Shown piece by piece: positions 34,490 through 44,138 of a stretch of DNA of 64,000 bases. The DNA comes from Gambelia wislizenii (taxonomy: Eukaryota; Chordata; Lepidosauria; Squamata; Crotaphytidae): assembly GCA_030847615.1 (NCBI GenBank), contig JAUMIR010000001.1, positions 67,841,501 to 67,905,500 of the forward strand. The letters are read 5' to 3'. Position 1 is the first letter of the stretch. Each line of letters opens with the position of its first letter. The position numbers and the translations under genes were made by a program. A model generated the notes under the pieces. That model was not told the DNA's origin. It worked only from the letters and a program-made list of their open reading frames with translations, and did no database searches.

Positions 34490-34725
34490 ACATCATTGGT
34501 CTCCTTCACAATACACAATTACAGCACTTTGATACCACTTTAACTGCCATGGCTGCACCCTATGGAATCATGAGAATTGTAGTTTTGGGAGGTACTAGAG
34601 CTCTCTAGTTCATAATTCTAAATACCTCTCCCTAAATTGCAAATCCCAGGATCCCATAGGATGTTGTCATGACTGTTAAAGTGATATGAAAATGCTATAA
34701 TTGTGTAGTGTGAAAGAGACCTTAG
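34490..34725. mobile_element. Palindromic MITE, diverged
   Basis: 'ataccactttaactgccatg', 'gagaattgtagttttgggag', 'aaattgcaaatcccaggatc' and 'ttgtgtagtgtgaaagagac' follow the order of the family at 22665-22895 and 15155-15697. Confidence 0.65.
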
Positions 34726-34727
34726 TA

Positions 34728-34880
34728 ATCCAGTTGTTGTTGTTGTTGTGTGCCTTGAAGTCATTTCTGAGTTACAGTAACCCTAAAGCGAGCCTATCAT
34801 GGGGTTTTCTTGGCAGAATTTGTTCAGAGGGGGTTTGGCATTGCCTTCCTATGAGGCTGAGAAGGTGTGACTGGTCTGTT
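34728..34880 (-). mobile_element. CAA-tailed SINE, 3' two-thirds, minus strand
   Basis: The (TTG)n at 34735-34748 is the reverse-complement tail. 'gtgccttgaagtcatttctg' and 'atggggttttcttggcagaa' follow as in 32116-32345. The head is missing. Confidence 0.75.
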
Positions 34881-35398
34881 TTTGGCAGAGCATCCTCCCA
34901 CCCTTCCTCTTTGAAGGGCCTACTAATTTAAATCTTTGCTGGTGAGAAAAACAGAAGCAGCATAAGACATTTCTGTGGTCTAACTTTCAAGTATTTCTTG
35001 GAATTTTACAGGTGACCCTTTTGCTCTGACATAGTCCTCATCACAGTAGCAAAAGCAAAAAAATTTTGTGAGGCAGATGGGTGTATATGGTAGAAAAGGA
35101 ATGGATTTATCACTTGGGATGCAAACAGCAGGTAAATTTATCTCTTCTTATGGTGTGGGACTGCTATGGTGTGATGATATGGGAGAAACATTCCAGCTTG
35201 TAAGAGATTAATGTAAAAGAAGCCTGTAAGCTAGGCTTTTGGAGTACTTCAGTTGGTAGTTTCATTGGTCAAGCCCAAAAGGAACACTATGACGTAATCA
35301 GATAATTAAAAGACTTGCCCAAATTGCTAGCTTTTTACCAGGCTTAAATGATGTGTATTGGCTATGGATAAAGAAGCCCTGTTGGCTAAAGTGAGAAA
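34881..35398. other. Intron sequence, nothing recognised
   Basis: Unclassified non-coding sequence. Confidence 0.5.
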
Positions 35399-35479
35399 AC
35401 AATAGTGTAACCTTAGATTTTCCTTGGTTTGTTTTTTTCCGGGCTGTGAGGCCATGTTCTGAAATAGTTTCTTTCTGAA

Positions 35480-35515
35480 GTTTCTCCTGCATCTGTGGCT
35501 GGCATCTTCAGAGAA
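35480..35515 (-). ncRNA. Degenerate hammerhead-like motif, minus strand
   Basis: On the minus strand CTGAAGA (35511-35505) is followed by a GCC stem side, but the partner reads GGA and the post-core bases are CTTC instead of CGTC. Core pairing is damaged, so it is probably inactive. Confidence 0.4.
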
Positions 35516-35540
35516 TGGTTGGGTAGGAGTGTGTGGAGTG

Positions 35541-35541
35541 T

Positions 35542-35595
<54 letters not shown>
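35541..35595. repeat. (CA)n(TA)n microsatellite
   Basis: CA repeats (35541-35562) followed by TA repeats to 35595, inside the Penelope insertion at the junction of body and tail. Confidence 0.95.
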
Positions 35596-35598
<3 letters not shown>

Positions 35599-36086
35599 GA
35601 ACCCCTGTTGGGGTAAATTTGTGTAATTGAATGGTTAGTTTCTGGGTATAGAAATGCAAGGATTGTTAGTGTCTGTTTGGGTAATGGTTGGTTGATGGGC
35701 CATTATCTCCTGGGAATCCCCTTGTCCCTGGGTGGAATTCCTTTGTAAGTGTTGGGTTTTTATTCTATTGTTCTTCAAAACTGGGAGCCAGATTTTGTTT
35801 ACTTTTAGGGTTTCTTCTTTCCTGTTGAAGTTGTCCAGGTGTTTGTGGATTTCAATAGCTTCTCTGTGCATTCTGACATGATAGTTGTTGGCCTGGTCCA
35901 GAATGTCTGTGTTTTTAAATAACATTTTGTGTCCAGGTGGGTTTATCTCCTGTTCTGCTACTGCTGATTTTTCTGGCTGGCCCAGTCTGCAGTGTCCCTC
36001 ATGTTCCTTGATTCATGTTTGCATGCTGCGTTTAGTGGTCCCTATGTAAACTTGTCCACAGCTGTATGGTATGCAGTAAATTCCTG

Positions 36087-36113
36087 CACACACACACACA
36101 CACACACACACAC
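36087..36113. repeat. (CA)n microsatellite
   Basis: Thirteen CA units between the Penelope body and its inverted tail. Confidence 0.95.
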
Positions 36114-36137
36114 TCTCTACACACTCCTACCCAACCA

Positions 36138-36184
36138 TTCTCTGAAGATGCCAGCCACAGATGTAGGCGAAACGTCAGAAAGAA
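36138..36184 (+). ncRNA. Candidate hammerhead ribozyme in Penelope tail, core intact
   Basis: CTGAAGA at 36142-36148 fits the CUGANGA core. GCC (36150-36152) pairs with GGC (36166-36168) as stem II, with one unpaired T at 36149. GAAA follows at 36169-36172, then CGTC (36173-36176). A15.1-C-G-U is self-complementary, so stem III would form best between two copies (dimeric form). TTCT (36138-36141) pairs with AGAA (36177-36180) as stem I. Cleavage is predicted after C36176. Hammerhead motifs are documented in Penelope-like elements; activity of this one is inferred only. Confidence 0.55.
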
Positions 36185-36285
36185 ACTATTTCAGAACATG
36201 GCCTCACAGCCCGGAAAAAAAAAAACACAAGGAAAATCTATGGATGCTGGCCGTGAAAGCCTTCGACTTCACAATAGTGTAACCT

Positions 36286-38057
36286 GTCTGACTTGAGCCT
36301 CCAAGTGTAATTTTTGACTGTTCAAATAGTATATATAGTATGATGGATTGGGTAACCAGTGTCCAGACAATAGGGAAAAGGGAAAAACTCCTGATCAGTG
36401 ACTTGGGGCAAATCTACTTAATAGAAAGGCAGTTTCATTAGTCTTCTGCTTACAAGCCCCCTCCATTTTTGTTTGGCTCTGATCTGTTTTGTGAGGGTCA
36501 GGAGGCATAAAACCTCATTATATAACTCCATTGGATGCCGATGTTTCTGTGTGATATGGCAGAGTGCCAGGATCTTAATTAGGGAATCTATAAAGACAGA
36601 GGCCGGATGCCACTTCTTGAAAACTGCTTGTAGCCTTCCTGCAAGGAAGAATGCTTTTTATTAATTCATTGCAACATTTGCTTATTTAAAAACAAACCTA
36701 AGAAATGCAGCCCACATCAAATGCCATCCTTCTGTTTTTTTTTAAAAAAAAGTCTGCTTCTCAGATTTGTCGCCCAGAGACTAAGTGAATAAAGATCAAA
36801 AATGAGTGTGTAGGTCTCTTTGGACTGCAGTCTGTTCTCCCTACCCTCCTTGCTCCAAGCCTCTTGTGTTTTGGGAGGTCTCCAGAATTCCTTCAAGTGA
36901 ATCCAGATTTTTGAAAAAATGGGCACGGTGCCTTGATGGTTCACTTGCTGGTTGGGGACGCCACTGGCTTTGGCAGTTCACAGCTTGCTTGTCATATATG
37001 AAGGCTCCATCCATCCTCTCTTCAAGTGCCTGTTGGAGCTTTGAACTGGGGGAACTGCTAAAAGGCATTAACAGAGTAGGTTATGGGGCAGCGCTTATTG
37101 CTCTGGAGTGGCACTGGTTATTACATACCAATTAGGAGACTCTGCCATAGGTTTCATGTGATGATGCAAAATTCTCCACATCAGACTGTGGACATTGTGT
37201 CTCCTTTGGTTTTATTGATGTTATGCCATATTGCCAGCAGCAAATACATAAAGTGTGGATAGTACACATGCATTACAAAATACCAATGTCTGTATGTGAG
37301 GGAGTTGTAGGCCACCTCATGCCTGACCACACAGATATTTTACTATGTTTACCTTTCATTCATACTTAATTTATTTGCTTAACACATTGGTGTTAAGACT
37401 GGTATACTTGCAGCAAATGTGAGTGCTACATAACATTGTGGAAACACTAGTCCTTCAAAATTTCCCAACTCTACAGATGCCTTTCAGCATCCTTTTATCT
37501 GTCTCCCATTTCTCTTACGGTAACACCCTGGCCAAGTAATCTGTCTCCCTTTAGTCCCCTGCTTTCTAGTGAAGTCCAGGGCTCTTGGAGGTCTCATATA
37601 GATTTATGGTGCCCCTATGAATGTGAGAAAGCTGACTTGACAGCAGATAGCAACAAGCAGAGTCCCCTGGCCAGATAATCTGCCAGTGCCTTTAGGAATG
37701 AACAGAGATGTAGATAGAAAGCAGTGGAGGCTTTCTTACATGCAATTTTTGCAATACATGCAATGGGTTGTTGTTTTTTAAGTGTTCAAAATCTCAGTGA
37801 ACTTGACTGAGAGCAAACTTTCCTGACCATAAAGAGGGTGAAGATAAAATGGTCATAACTCCATAACATACGCCTTTCCTCTATGCCAAAGCTGTACATT
37901 TCTGACACTTGAGAGAAAGGTGATCAAAATTTAGAAGTCAGTGCTGTCTCTACTTTCCATATCCTTCACCATGGAACTTAGTCAGTCTTTGTCTACAGTC
38001 CTGAGCCCACTTCCATTGGTGGAACATCTCTCTGATTGGAGGCACATAGGATCCCTT
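36286..38057. other. Intron sequence, nothing recognised
   Basis: Non-coding. Short open frames have no domain. Confidence 0.5.
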
Positions 38058-38278
38058 TGGCTGCTGACACACTGAAGAAATAATGCAATTTGACCCACTT
38101 TAACTGTCATGGCTCAATGCTATGGAATTCTGGGATTTGTAGTTTTGTGAGATATTTAGCTTTCTCTGTCAGAGAGCTCTGGTGCCACAACAAACTACAA
38201 ATCCCAGGATTCAGTAGGATGGAGCCATGATAGTTAAAGCGGTATCAAACTGCATTATTTTGGCAGAGTGTCAGCCAC
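38058..38278. mobile_element. Palindromic MITE
   Basis: The ends 'tggctgctgacacactgaag' and 'ttggcagagtgtcagccacc' are inverted repeats. The core is collinear with 22665-22895, so both derive from one family. Confidence 0.75.
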
Positions 38279-38334
38279 CTGTGTGTCCCATTCAGTCTTT
38301 GGCTGATGCTGCCCAGAAGATATCTCCCATATTA

Positions 38335-38650
38335 GCCTAACTGAGCACTAAAATCTTCAGGTGCAGCCCTGTCTTCAATCCCATCTCCTTTGGAGATGGA
38401 GGCACATTTGAGAGGGATGCAAGAGAAGGCTTTCTCACTGCTCTCTATCTGGCTGTGGATCTCCCTGTCAAGGAAGGTTAACCTGGCACCTTTCCTATTG
38501 TCCTACCAACAGGCAAAGCCTGATTTATTCAGTTTTATGTCTTAATTGTACTTGTCTTTTGTCTTTTATCATTTTTACATGCCTTGAGTGCCATTCTTTT
38601 TTGTAAAGACGGGATATTAACCTGAAAGTTAAACAAATCCTGTAGGAAGA
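38335..38650 (+). mobile_element. L2-like LINE 3' remnant
   Basis: 'gagaaggctttctcactgct', 'ctatctggctgtggatctcc' correspond to the RAFS...LWN..P end of L2 ORF2. They are followed by a degraded 'catgccttgagtgccattct' and 'gacgggatattaacc' tail hairpin. Confidence 0.5.
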
Positions 38651-39569
38651 TATATTATGATTATTTCCTTGTCTTACGTTCCCCCCACTCATTTCACAAC
38701 AGTCCATGCAGGACTGTCTTTTCTAAGCATTTCTTAGTGAAAGCAAATGCTTTACACCTACAGTAGAGTTCAGATGTGGAGCAGTTTCAAAGAGCACTCT
38801 GTGGAGAGTTTCCTCTAGGGATTCTGTGGCAGTCTGATGGATTCACAGAATCTGTGGTTTTTGTTCAAGGAGGAGGCCCTTGGGAAGTTCCTCAGCAACT
38901 CTGAGAATAAATGCCAATTCTTGCCTGACTGAATTTTTCCACTCCTCACTAACCATTTCTTTCCCTTGCCACCCTCCCCCTCTTAACCTGCTACAGGTAG
39001 GTAAGGTGAAACATACACTCTGGGATGACCATGCTTTTCAGCATTAAGGTTCACATATTTGCATGGTTGTACAGATAATAAGGAGATAGGAGCAGGTATA
39101 TAACACTGTTGTAAAGAGGTTTGAAACATTTGCAACTGCCAAAACTCCCTCATGGACGCCAAAGGGCATAAGTTTTAATTTTGAAAGGGTACCTGTCCAC
39201 AAACTCATTCATACACCAGAAATCACAAAGTGAGAAATGGATAATGTAATATAGGATAACATTTACTGTGGTTGTTTCCCTTTTTTCTTCCTTTTTAAAT
39301 TTTTTTTTTTTTTTTTTTAATTTCCATGGCCCACACCGGTAGGGTGTTCTGGAGCTTGAGACCTGATAGTGAAGTAGGATCTGAGTTTGTGGAACTGGAC
39401 TAAATGAGAGCTAGCAAACTGAACCTAATCCTGACAGGATGGAGATGTTGTTGGTTGATGTCTGCCTGATCCAGAGGATAGTTTGTTACTTGTTCAGAAT
39501 AGAGTTACAGTTCCTCTTAAAAATCAGGTTTACAATCTATGCCTGAGATCCTGCATCAGCACATAGCTC
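38651..39569. other. Intron sequence; poly-T tract
   Basis: A T homopolymer of about 19 lies at 39301-39319. Nothing else is recognised. Confidence 0.5.
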
Positions 39570-39945
39570 TGCATGCGAAGTTCAATGTTCTCCCCACCTG
39601 ACAGCTGCTAACACTGGGAAGGGGCCCTTCTGCTGTTGTGTACCAGTGGAGAGTGGAAGGGAAAGGTTGTTCAAACCATGAAGAAGCAGCTGGTTTCATG
39701 TCAGTTTGGGGATGGAGAAATGAGGCTGTGCTCTCAAAAGGAACACATTCACTTTTTCCTTCCCCTAGCAGCTCAGAACAGCTGCATCTGCATGGTGTGA
39801 ATCGCTTCCCCTTTCCCACATTCACTAGTATATGATGGCAACAGAGGTCCCTGCTGGGGCTCGACAACTGCCAGGCAGTGGGAGGATTTTGATAAAGATC
39901 AAGGGAAAGTGAACAGCCCTCTGCGCTCCATCCAAAAGGTCACTA
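39570..39945. repeat. Unclassified interspersed repeat, copy 1
   Basis: It shares a series of matching blocks with 52430-52775, for example 'gggctcgacaactgccagg' against 'ggagcttgatggttgctgg', and 'gtgggaggattttgataaag' against 'gggagggttttggatagagc'. Both are followed by a 'tccatccaaaa' or 'ttcatccaaaa' motif. There is no coding similarity and the ends are not defined. Confidence 0.45.
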
Positions 39946-40029
39946 ACAGGACTATTGAAGAATGTCTTTGGTAGTAACATGGCAAGTCTGATCAAGAGGG
40001 CTTTAAATGAAATCCTTGGTGAGATGGAG

Positions 40030-40610
40030 ATGATAGCTCAAACATCAGCCCAAAGGCAAGTTCTAAATGCAAGGATGTGAATTCTAGAGGAGAAGCTGAA
40101 GAGAGAATGCTGTCCTCAGAAAAACTGACAGTAAATTAATAGGGGAGAACAAACAAAGTTCAAATATCTGTACACCAACACAGACAGTTTGGGAAACTTG
40201 AAGTCCTAGGACAGGAAGGCAAATAATGACTTTATAGGCATAACAAGCCTGGTGAGATAACTCCTGTGATTGGGATATTACAATTGAAAAGTATAACCTA
40301 TTGGGGGAGTAGCATTATATGTCAAAGACAAATTCACTTGTACAGAAATCCATGAGAGTGATCAGAATGGACAAAAGTGACAGGTGTAATATGAGTTGAC
40401 CCAATACAGGTTTTTTGGGGGGGATTTTCACAGTGTGTACATTTTACTCCTTATACACATAGTGAAAAACCTAGAAAATACTGTATTGAGTCTACTCATA
40501 TTACACCTTTACTTGATCCAGAGTTATAAGAGGTTTTATGTGGGTTTTGTTCAGTGATCAGAGTGGACCAGTTGAGAGCATTTGGGTAGAAATAAATAGA
40601 AAAATAAATA
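40030..40610 (+). mobile_element. CR1 LINE ORF2 endonuclease remnant, plus strand
   Basis: The + strand gives broken readings of the CR1 apurinic-type endonuclease: a 'TNADSLGNL' region near 40178, a 'TETWWD' counterpart near 40245, 'GGVALYVKDKF' (40305-40337), and after an interruption 'GPVESIWVEI' (40565-40593). It lacks downstream ORF2 and faces another CR1 copy on the minus strand. Confidence 0.65.
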
Positions 40611-40619
40611 AATGCAACA

Positions 40620-40835
40620 TTGTGGTTGCTCCTCCGTGGCCCTCCCCCTCCCTCCCCAGGCCTCCCCCCTCCCTCCCTGCGGCCTTCACGGAGCGAAGGC
40701 TCCGTGAAGGCCCTCGCTCCCTCCCCCTCCCTCCCCAGGCCTCCCCCCTTGCTCCCTGGGGCCTTCACGGAGCCTTCCAAGGCTCCGTGAAGCCCCCCGC
40801 GGCCCTCCCCCTCCCTCCCCAGGCCTTCACTCCCT
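40620..40835. repeat. C/T-rich tandem block with short palindromes
   Basis: Repeats of 'ccctccccctccctccccag' (about 40640, 40715 and 40800) alternate with hairpin-forming segments around 'ggagcgaaggctccgtgaag' and 'ccaaggctccgtgaag'. The complementary strand is rich in G-runs. It lies precisely between two opposed CR1 fragments. Confidence 0.7.
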
Positions 40836-41830
40836 CACCCAATTGCTACCCACTCTTCCCAGAGTGGATTAGACTGAAACTTAGCCTTGGGTCCAGTCTC
40901 TGCCCACAGAGTAATAATTTAGGTGATGAGGTGTCGTCCTAAACAACCAGGCAGTCCTCCATTGCAACCGGAAGTCCCGCAGTATCTTACTTTTAAGAAA
41001 CTCCCATTCATCATGAATTCCCTTCTCTTTTAGTATTCCTGACCACAGGATCACACCCAGTATTTCCCTAAGTTTACTGAAATCAGCTTTCTTAAAGTCT
41101 AAATGTGTGTCTGACTATGCTTGGCTTCCCCTTTTCAGTGTATCACAAACTCCAGGAAAACATAGTCACTTCTACCTAAGGATCCTGCCACGTCCACCCC
41201 ACTATCCAGGTCAACAGTGTTGGTTAGGATCAGATCTAAAATAGTTGATTTCCTTGTTTCCTCTTCCACCTTCTGGACAATGCAGTTGTCTGCAAGGGAA
41301 TTGAATTTTTTAGTCCTTATAGTCTTTATAGTCTATAGTCCTCCAACAAATATCAGGATAGTTGAAATCTCCCATTACTACTACATCTCTCCTTTTTGAA
41401 TTTGTGATCATCTATTCTAGGAAGGCATCATCCACATACTTAGTCTGGCTTGCTAAGAGGCTCAATGACATCCCTGTTTTTTCTCTCCCCCTTAATTTTT
41501 ACCCAAATGCTCTCAACCTGGTTTCCAAGATTTAAGTCATGGATATCTTCATAGGTGTAAACATCCTTGACATATAATGCTACTCCTCCTCCTTTCCTGT
41601 TTGGTCTATTTCTCTGAAATTGGTTATATACCTCTGTTACTACATTCCAATCATGAGAATCATCCCACCAGTTTTCAGTGATGCCTATTGTATAATGTTT
41701 GATTTGCTGTGTTAAAAGTTCAAGTTCATTTTGTTATTTCCGATGCTCTGTACATTAGTGTAGAGACGTTTAAGACCATGGGCCATTCCCCCTAGCTGCT
41801 TATTTAAGTTCCCCCCCCCCCACACCTACC
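40836..41830 (-). mobile_element. CR1 LINE ORF2 endonuclease, minus strand
   Basis: The minus-strand reading includes 'RRDVVVMGDFNYPDI' (the GDFN motif of the endonuclease, about 41390-41345), 'DLILTNTVDLDSGVDVAGSL' (about 41225-41165), and upstream 'GGGVALYVKDVYTYEDIHDL' (about 41605-41545). Stops and shifts are frequent. It continues on the far side of the inserted CR1 (41947-42797) with ORF1 sequence at 42798-43060. Confidence 0.7.
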
Positions 41831-41946
41831 CACTGTTGGGTTCTTGTACTATTTGGCCAGTTCTCTCTAAAACAGGTGGGTTATTATCTCCAGCACTTGA
41901 TGAACTCCTGCCCTCAAAAATACTGTCTCCCTCCCTCACATGTAAA

Positions 41947-42797
41947 ATCATAGAGTTGGAAGAGACCACAAGGGCCATCCAGTCCAACCCCCTGCCATAC
42001 AGAAATAAACAGTCAAAGTATTCCCAACAGGTGGCTATCCAGCCTCTGTTTTAAAACCTCCAAAGAAATTTCAGTGTCAAACAGCTCTTACCGTGAGAAA
42101 GTTCTTCCTAATGTTTAGATAGAATCTCTTTTCCTGTAGTTTGAGTCCATTGTTCCTTGTCTCTTGAGCAGCAGAAAACAAGCTTGCTCTATCCTCAATA
42201 TAACATCTCTTCAAATATTTAAACATGGCTATCATGTCCCCTCTTAACCTTCTCTTCCCCAGGCTAAACATACCCAGCTCCCTAAGCCGCTCCTCATAGG
42301 GCATGGCTTCCAGACCTTTCACCATTTTGGTCACCCTCCTCTGGACACATTCCAGCTTGTCCATATCCTTCTTGTATTGTAGTGCCCAGAACTGGACACA
42401 GTGTTCCAGGTGAGGTCTGACTAAAGCAGAATAGAGTGGCGCTGTTCCCTTGATCTAGACACTATACTCCTGTTGATGCAGCCTAGAATCGCATTGGATC
42501 TTTTTACCTGCCGTGTCATACTGCTGACTCGTGTTCAGTTTGTGATCCACTAAGACTCCTAGATCCCATTTGCATGTACTGCCCTCAAGCCAGGTGTCAC
42601 CCATCCTATATCTGTGCTTTTCATTTCTACTGCCCAAGTGTAGTATCCTACCTTTCTCCCTGTTGAAATTCATTTTGTTAGTTTTGACACAGCTTTCTAA
42701 TCTGTTAAGATCATTTTTAATTCTGATCCTGTCCTCTGGGTTATTAGCTACTCCTCCTAATTTGGTATCATCTGCAAATTTGATAAGTTCAGTTTAA
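41947..42797 (-). mobile_element. CR1 LINE 3' end inserted in an older CR1
   Basis: The 3' end at left is 'aatcatagagttggaagaga'. The minus-strand reading runs from the FADDTK region (about 42775) through 'MNFNREKGRILHLGSRN', 'DLGVLVDHKLNTSQQYDTAG' and '[20 protein letters not shown]'. It interrupts the older CR1 whose parts lie on both sides. Confidence 0.85.
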
Positions 42798-43060
42798 AGC
42801 CCCCCAATCAGATTTTTGAGCCTCTTAGGAAAAATATTCTTGCTGTGAGGGCCTCAAGTTGCTGGACCTTCTCTTCTAACAGGGCCACCAACTTGCACTT
42901 GCTGCAGGTATAGTTACATCCTCTGGCAAGAATACAAACATACCACAGCTGTTGCAGGTGACTGCAGTAGCTCCCTTACTGTCCATATTCAGTAATCTTA
43001 GGTAGGCACTGAATCAGAACTGCAGGCCTCCCATCACAAACTCCCCCAGTAAACACCCCT
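42798..43060 (-). mobile_element. CR1 ORF1 fragment (cysteine-rich N-terminal region)
   Basis: The minus strand reads 'TCNSCGMFVFLPE' (about 42950) and, one frame over, 'CSKCKLVALLEEKVQQLEAL' (about 42910-42850). This is the PHD-like cysteine cluster and following coiled coil typical of CR1/L2 ORF1 proteins, which bind element RNA. It is the 5' continuation of the interrupted CR1 at 40836-41830. Confidence 0.6.
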
Positions 43061-43643
43061 TTTGGTCTTGCCTGTTAGCTGAGTTCTGTGAGCTGAGCTC
43101 CAGGGACTGGGGTTGCAGCTATAGAGAGCTAGTGGTTCTCTATCATGATGAATATTTTAAATGATTTTATGGAAACTACTGTGTGAGTATAGCAATGCTT
43201 TAAATAAATAAAGTAAGATTCTTTCCCTGCTTTGGAAAGTTACTCTTTTGGACTACACATTTCAGAAGGCAAACACCCAGCTTTTACAAGAGTTGGGAGC
43301 TCAGTGTTGCTTCCAGGTGTTTTTCTTACTAGCCACAGATACTGTAACTTCTGCATCCATGACCATGTTGATTCTCAAAATAGGAATGTGTGTGGGAGAC
43401 TGATAGAGGCAAAGCTTGGCCATGTGGCTGCAAGATTCTGAGTGTTGTCATTCAAAGAAGTAATGTTCCCAAATTCTGAACGGAAGTCCATGAAAGACTG
43501 CTAGCCATCATGGCTATAGGGAGCCTTCAGATTCAGTGTTCCATTCATGGTTTTTTTCAGCTAATGGCTTGAGTACTTTGAACTAGTAGAAGAATACTAC
43601 TATAGCTATTAAGTAATAATAAACATTTATATAGCACAATCTG
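43061..43643. other. Intron sequence, nothing recognised
   Basis: Unclassified non-coding sequence. Confidence 0.5.
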
Positions 43644-43899
43644 GATGTTCAATGGGCCAGCATGGCGTAGTGGTTTGAATGTTGGAATATGACTCTGGAG
43701 GCCAGGGTTTGAATCCCCACTCAGCCATGGAAACCCACTTGGTGACTTTGGCAAAGTCACACTCTCTCAGCCTCAGAGGAAGGCAAAGGCAAAAACCCCT
43801 CTGAACAAATCTTGCCAAGAAAACCCCATGATAGTTTTGTCATAGGCTCGCCATAAGTTGCAAGTGACTTGAAGGCACATAACAACAACAGATGTTCAA
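43644..43899 (+). mobile_element. CAA-tailed tRNA-derived SINE, full-length with TSD
   Basis: The 9-bp duplication gatgttcaa (43644-43652 and 43891-43899) flanks a complete element: head 'gccagcatggcgtagtggtt', B-box 'gggtttgaatccccactc', 'cagcctcagaggaaggcaaa', 'cttgccaagaaaaccccatg', and tail 'gacttgaaggcacataacaa'. This is the reference copy for the other fragments in the window. Confidence 0.9.
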
Positions 43900-43912
43900 A
43901 GTGATTCATTTA

Positions 43913-44138
43913 CATTGGGCCCTCAGTATCCACTGGGATTTGGTTCTAGGACCCCCTGTGGATATCAAAATCCGTGGATGCTCAAGTCCAATTCTGTACA
44001 GTGGTGTAGTAAAATGGCATCTGTTACATAAAATGGCAAAATTGGGGTTTGCTTTTTGGAATTTGGGGAGGCAATATTTTTGAACTGGGGTTAGTTGAAT
44101 CTGTGGATGCATAATCTCTGGATACAGAGGGCTGACTG
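43913..44138. mobile_element. pogo/Tigger-like MITE with TA target
   Basis: TA at 43911-43912 and 44139-44140. The ends 'cattgggccctcagtatcca' and 'ggatacagagggctgactg' are imperfect inverted repeats, with the family core 'aaaatggcaaaattggggtt' inside. Confidence 0.7.

Larger units (their letters stand above)
35399..36285 (-). mobile_element. Penelope-like element with inverted tails and 15-bp TSD
   Basis: A perfect 15-bp duplication, acaatagtgtaacct (35399-35413 and 36271-36285), brackets the insertion. Reading the minus strand from about 36086, the order is: GIY-YIG region remnants, the open frame 35925-35635 ('MLFKNTDILDQANNYHVRMH'), then the 3' tail (35540-35414). A second copy of the tail lies at the other end in opposite orientation (36114-36270, + strand). 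The reverse transcriptase is absent. (CA)n/(TA)n (35541-35595) and (CA)n (36087-36113) runs sit at the tail junctions. Inverted terminal tails like this are a known peculiarity of Penelope-like elements. Confidence 0.9.
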
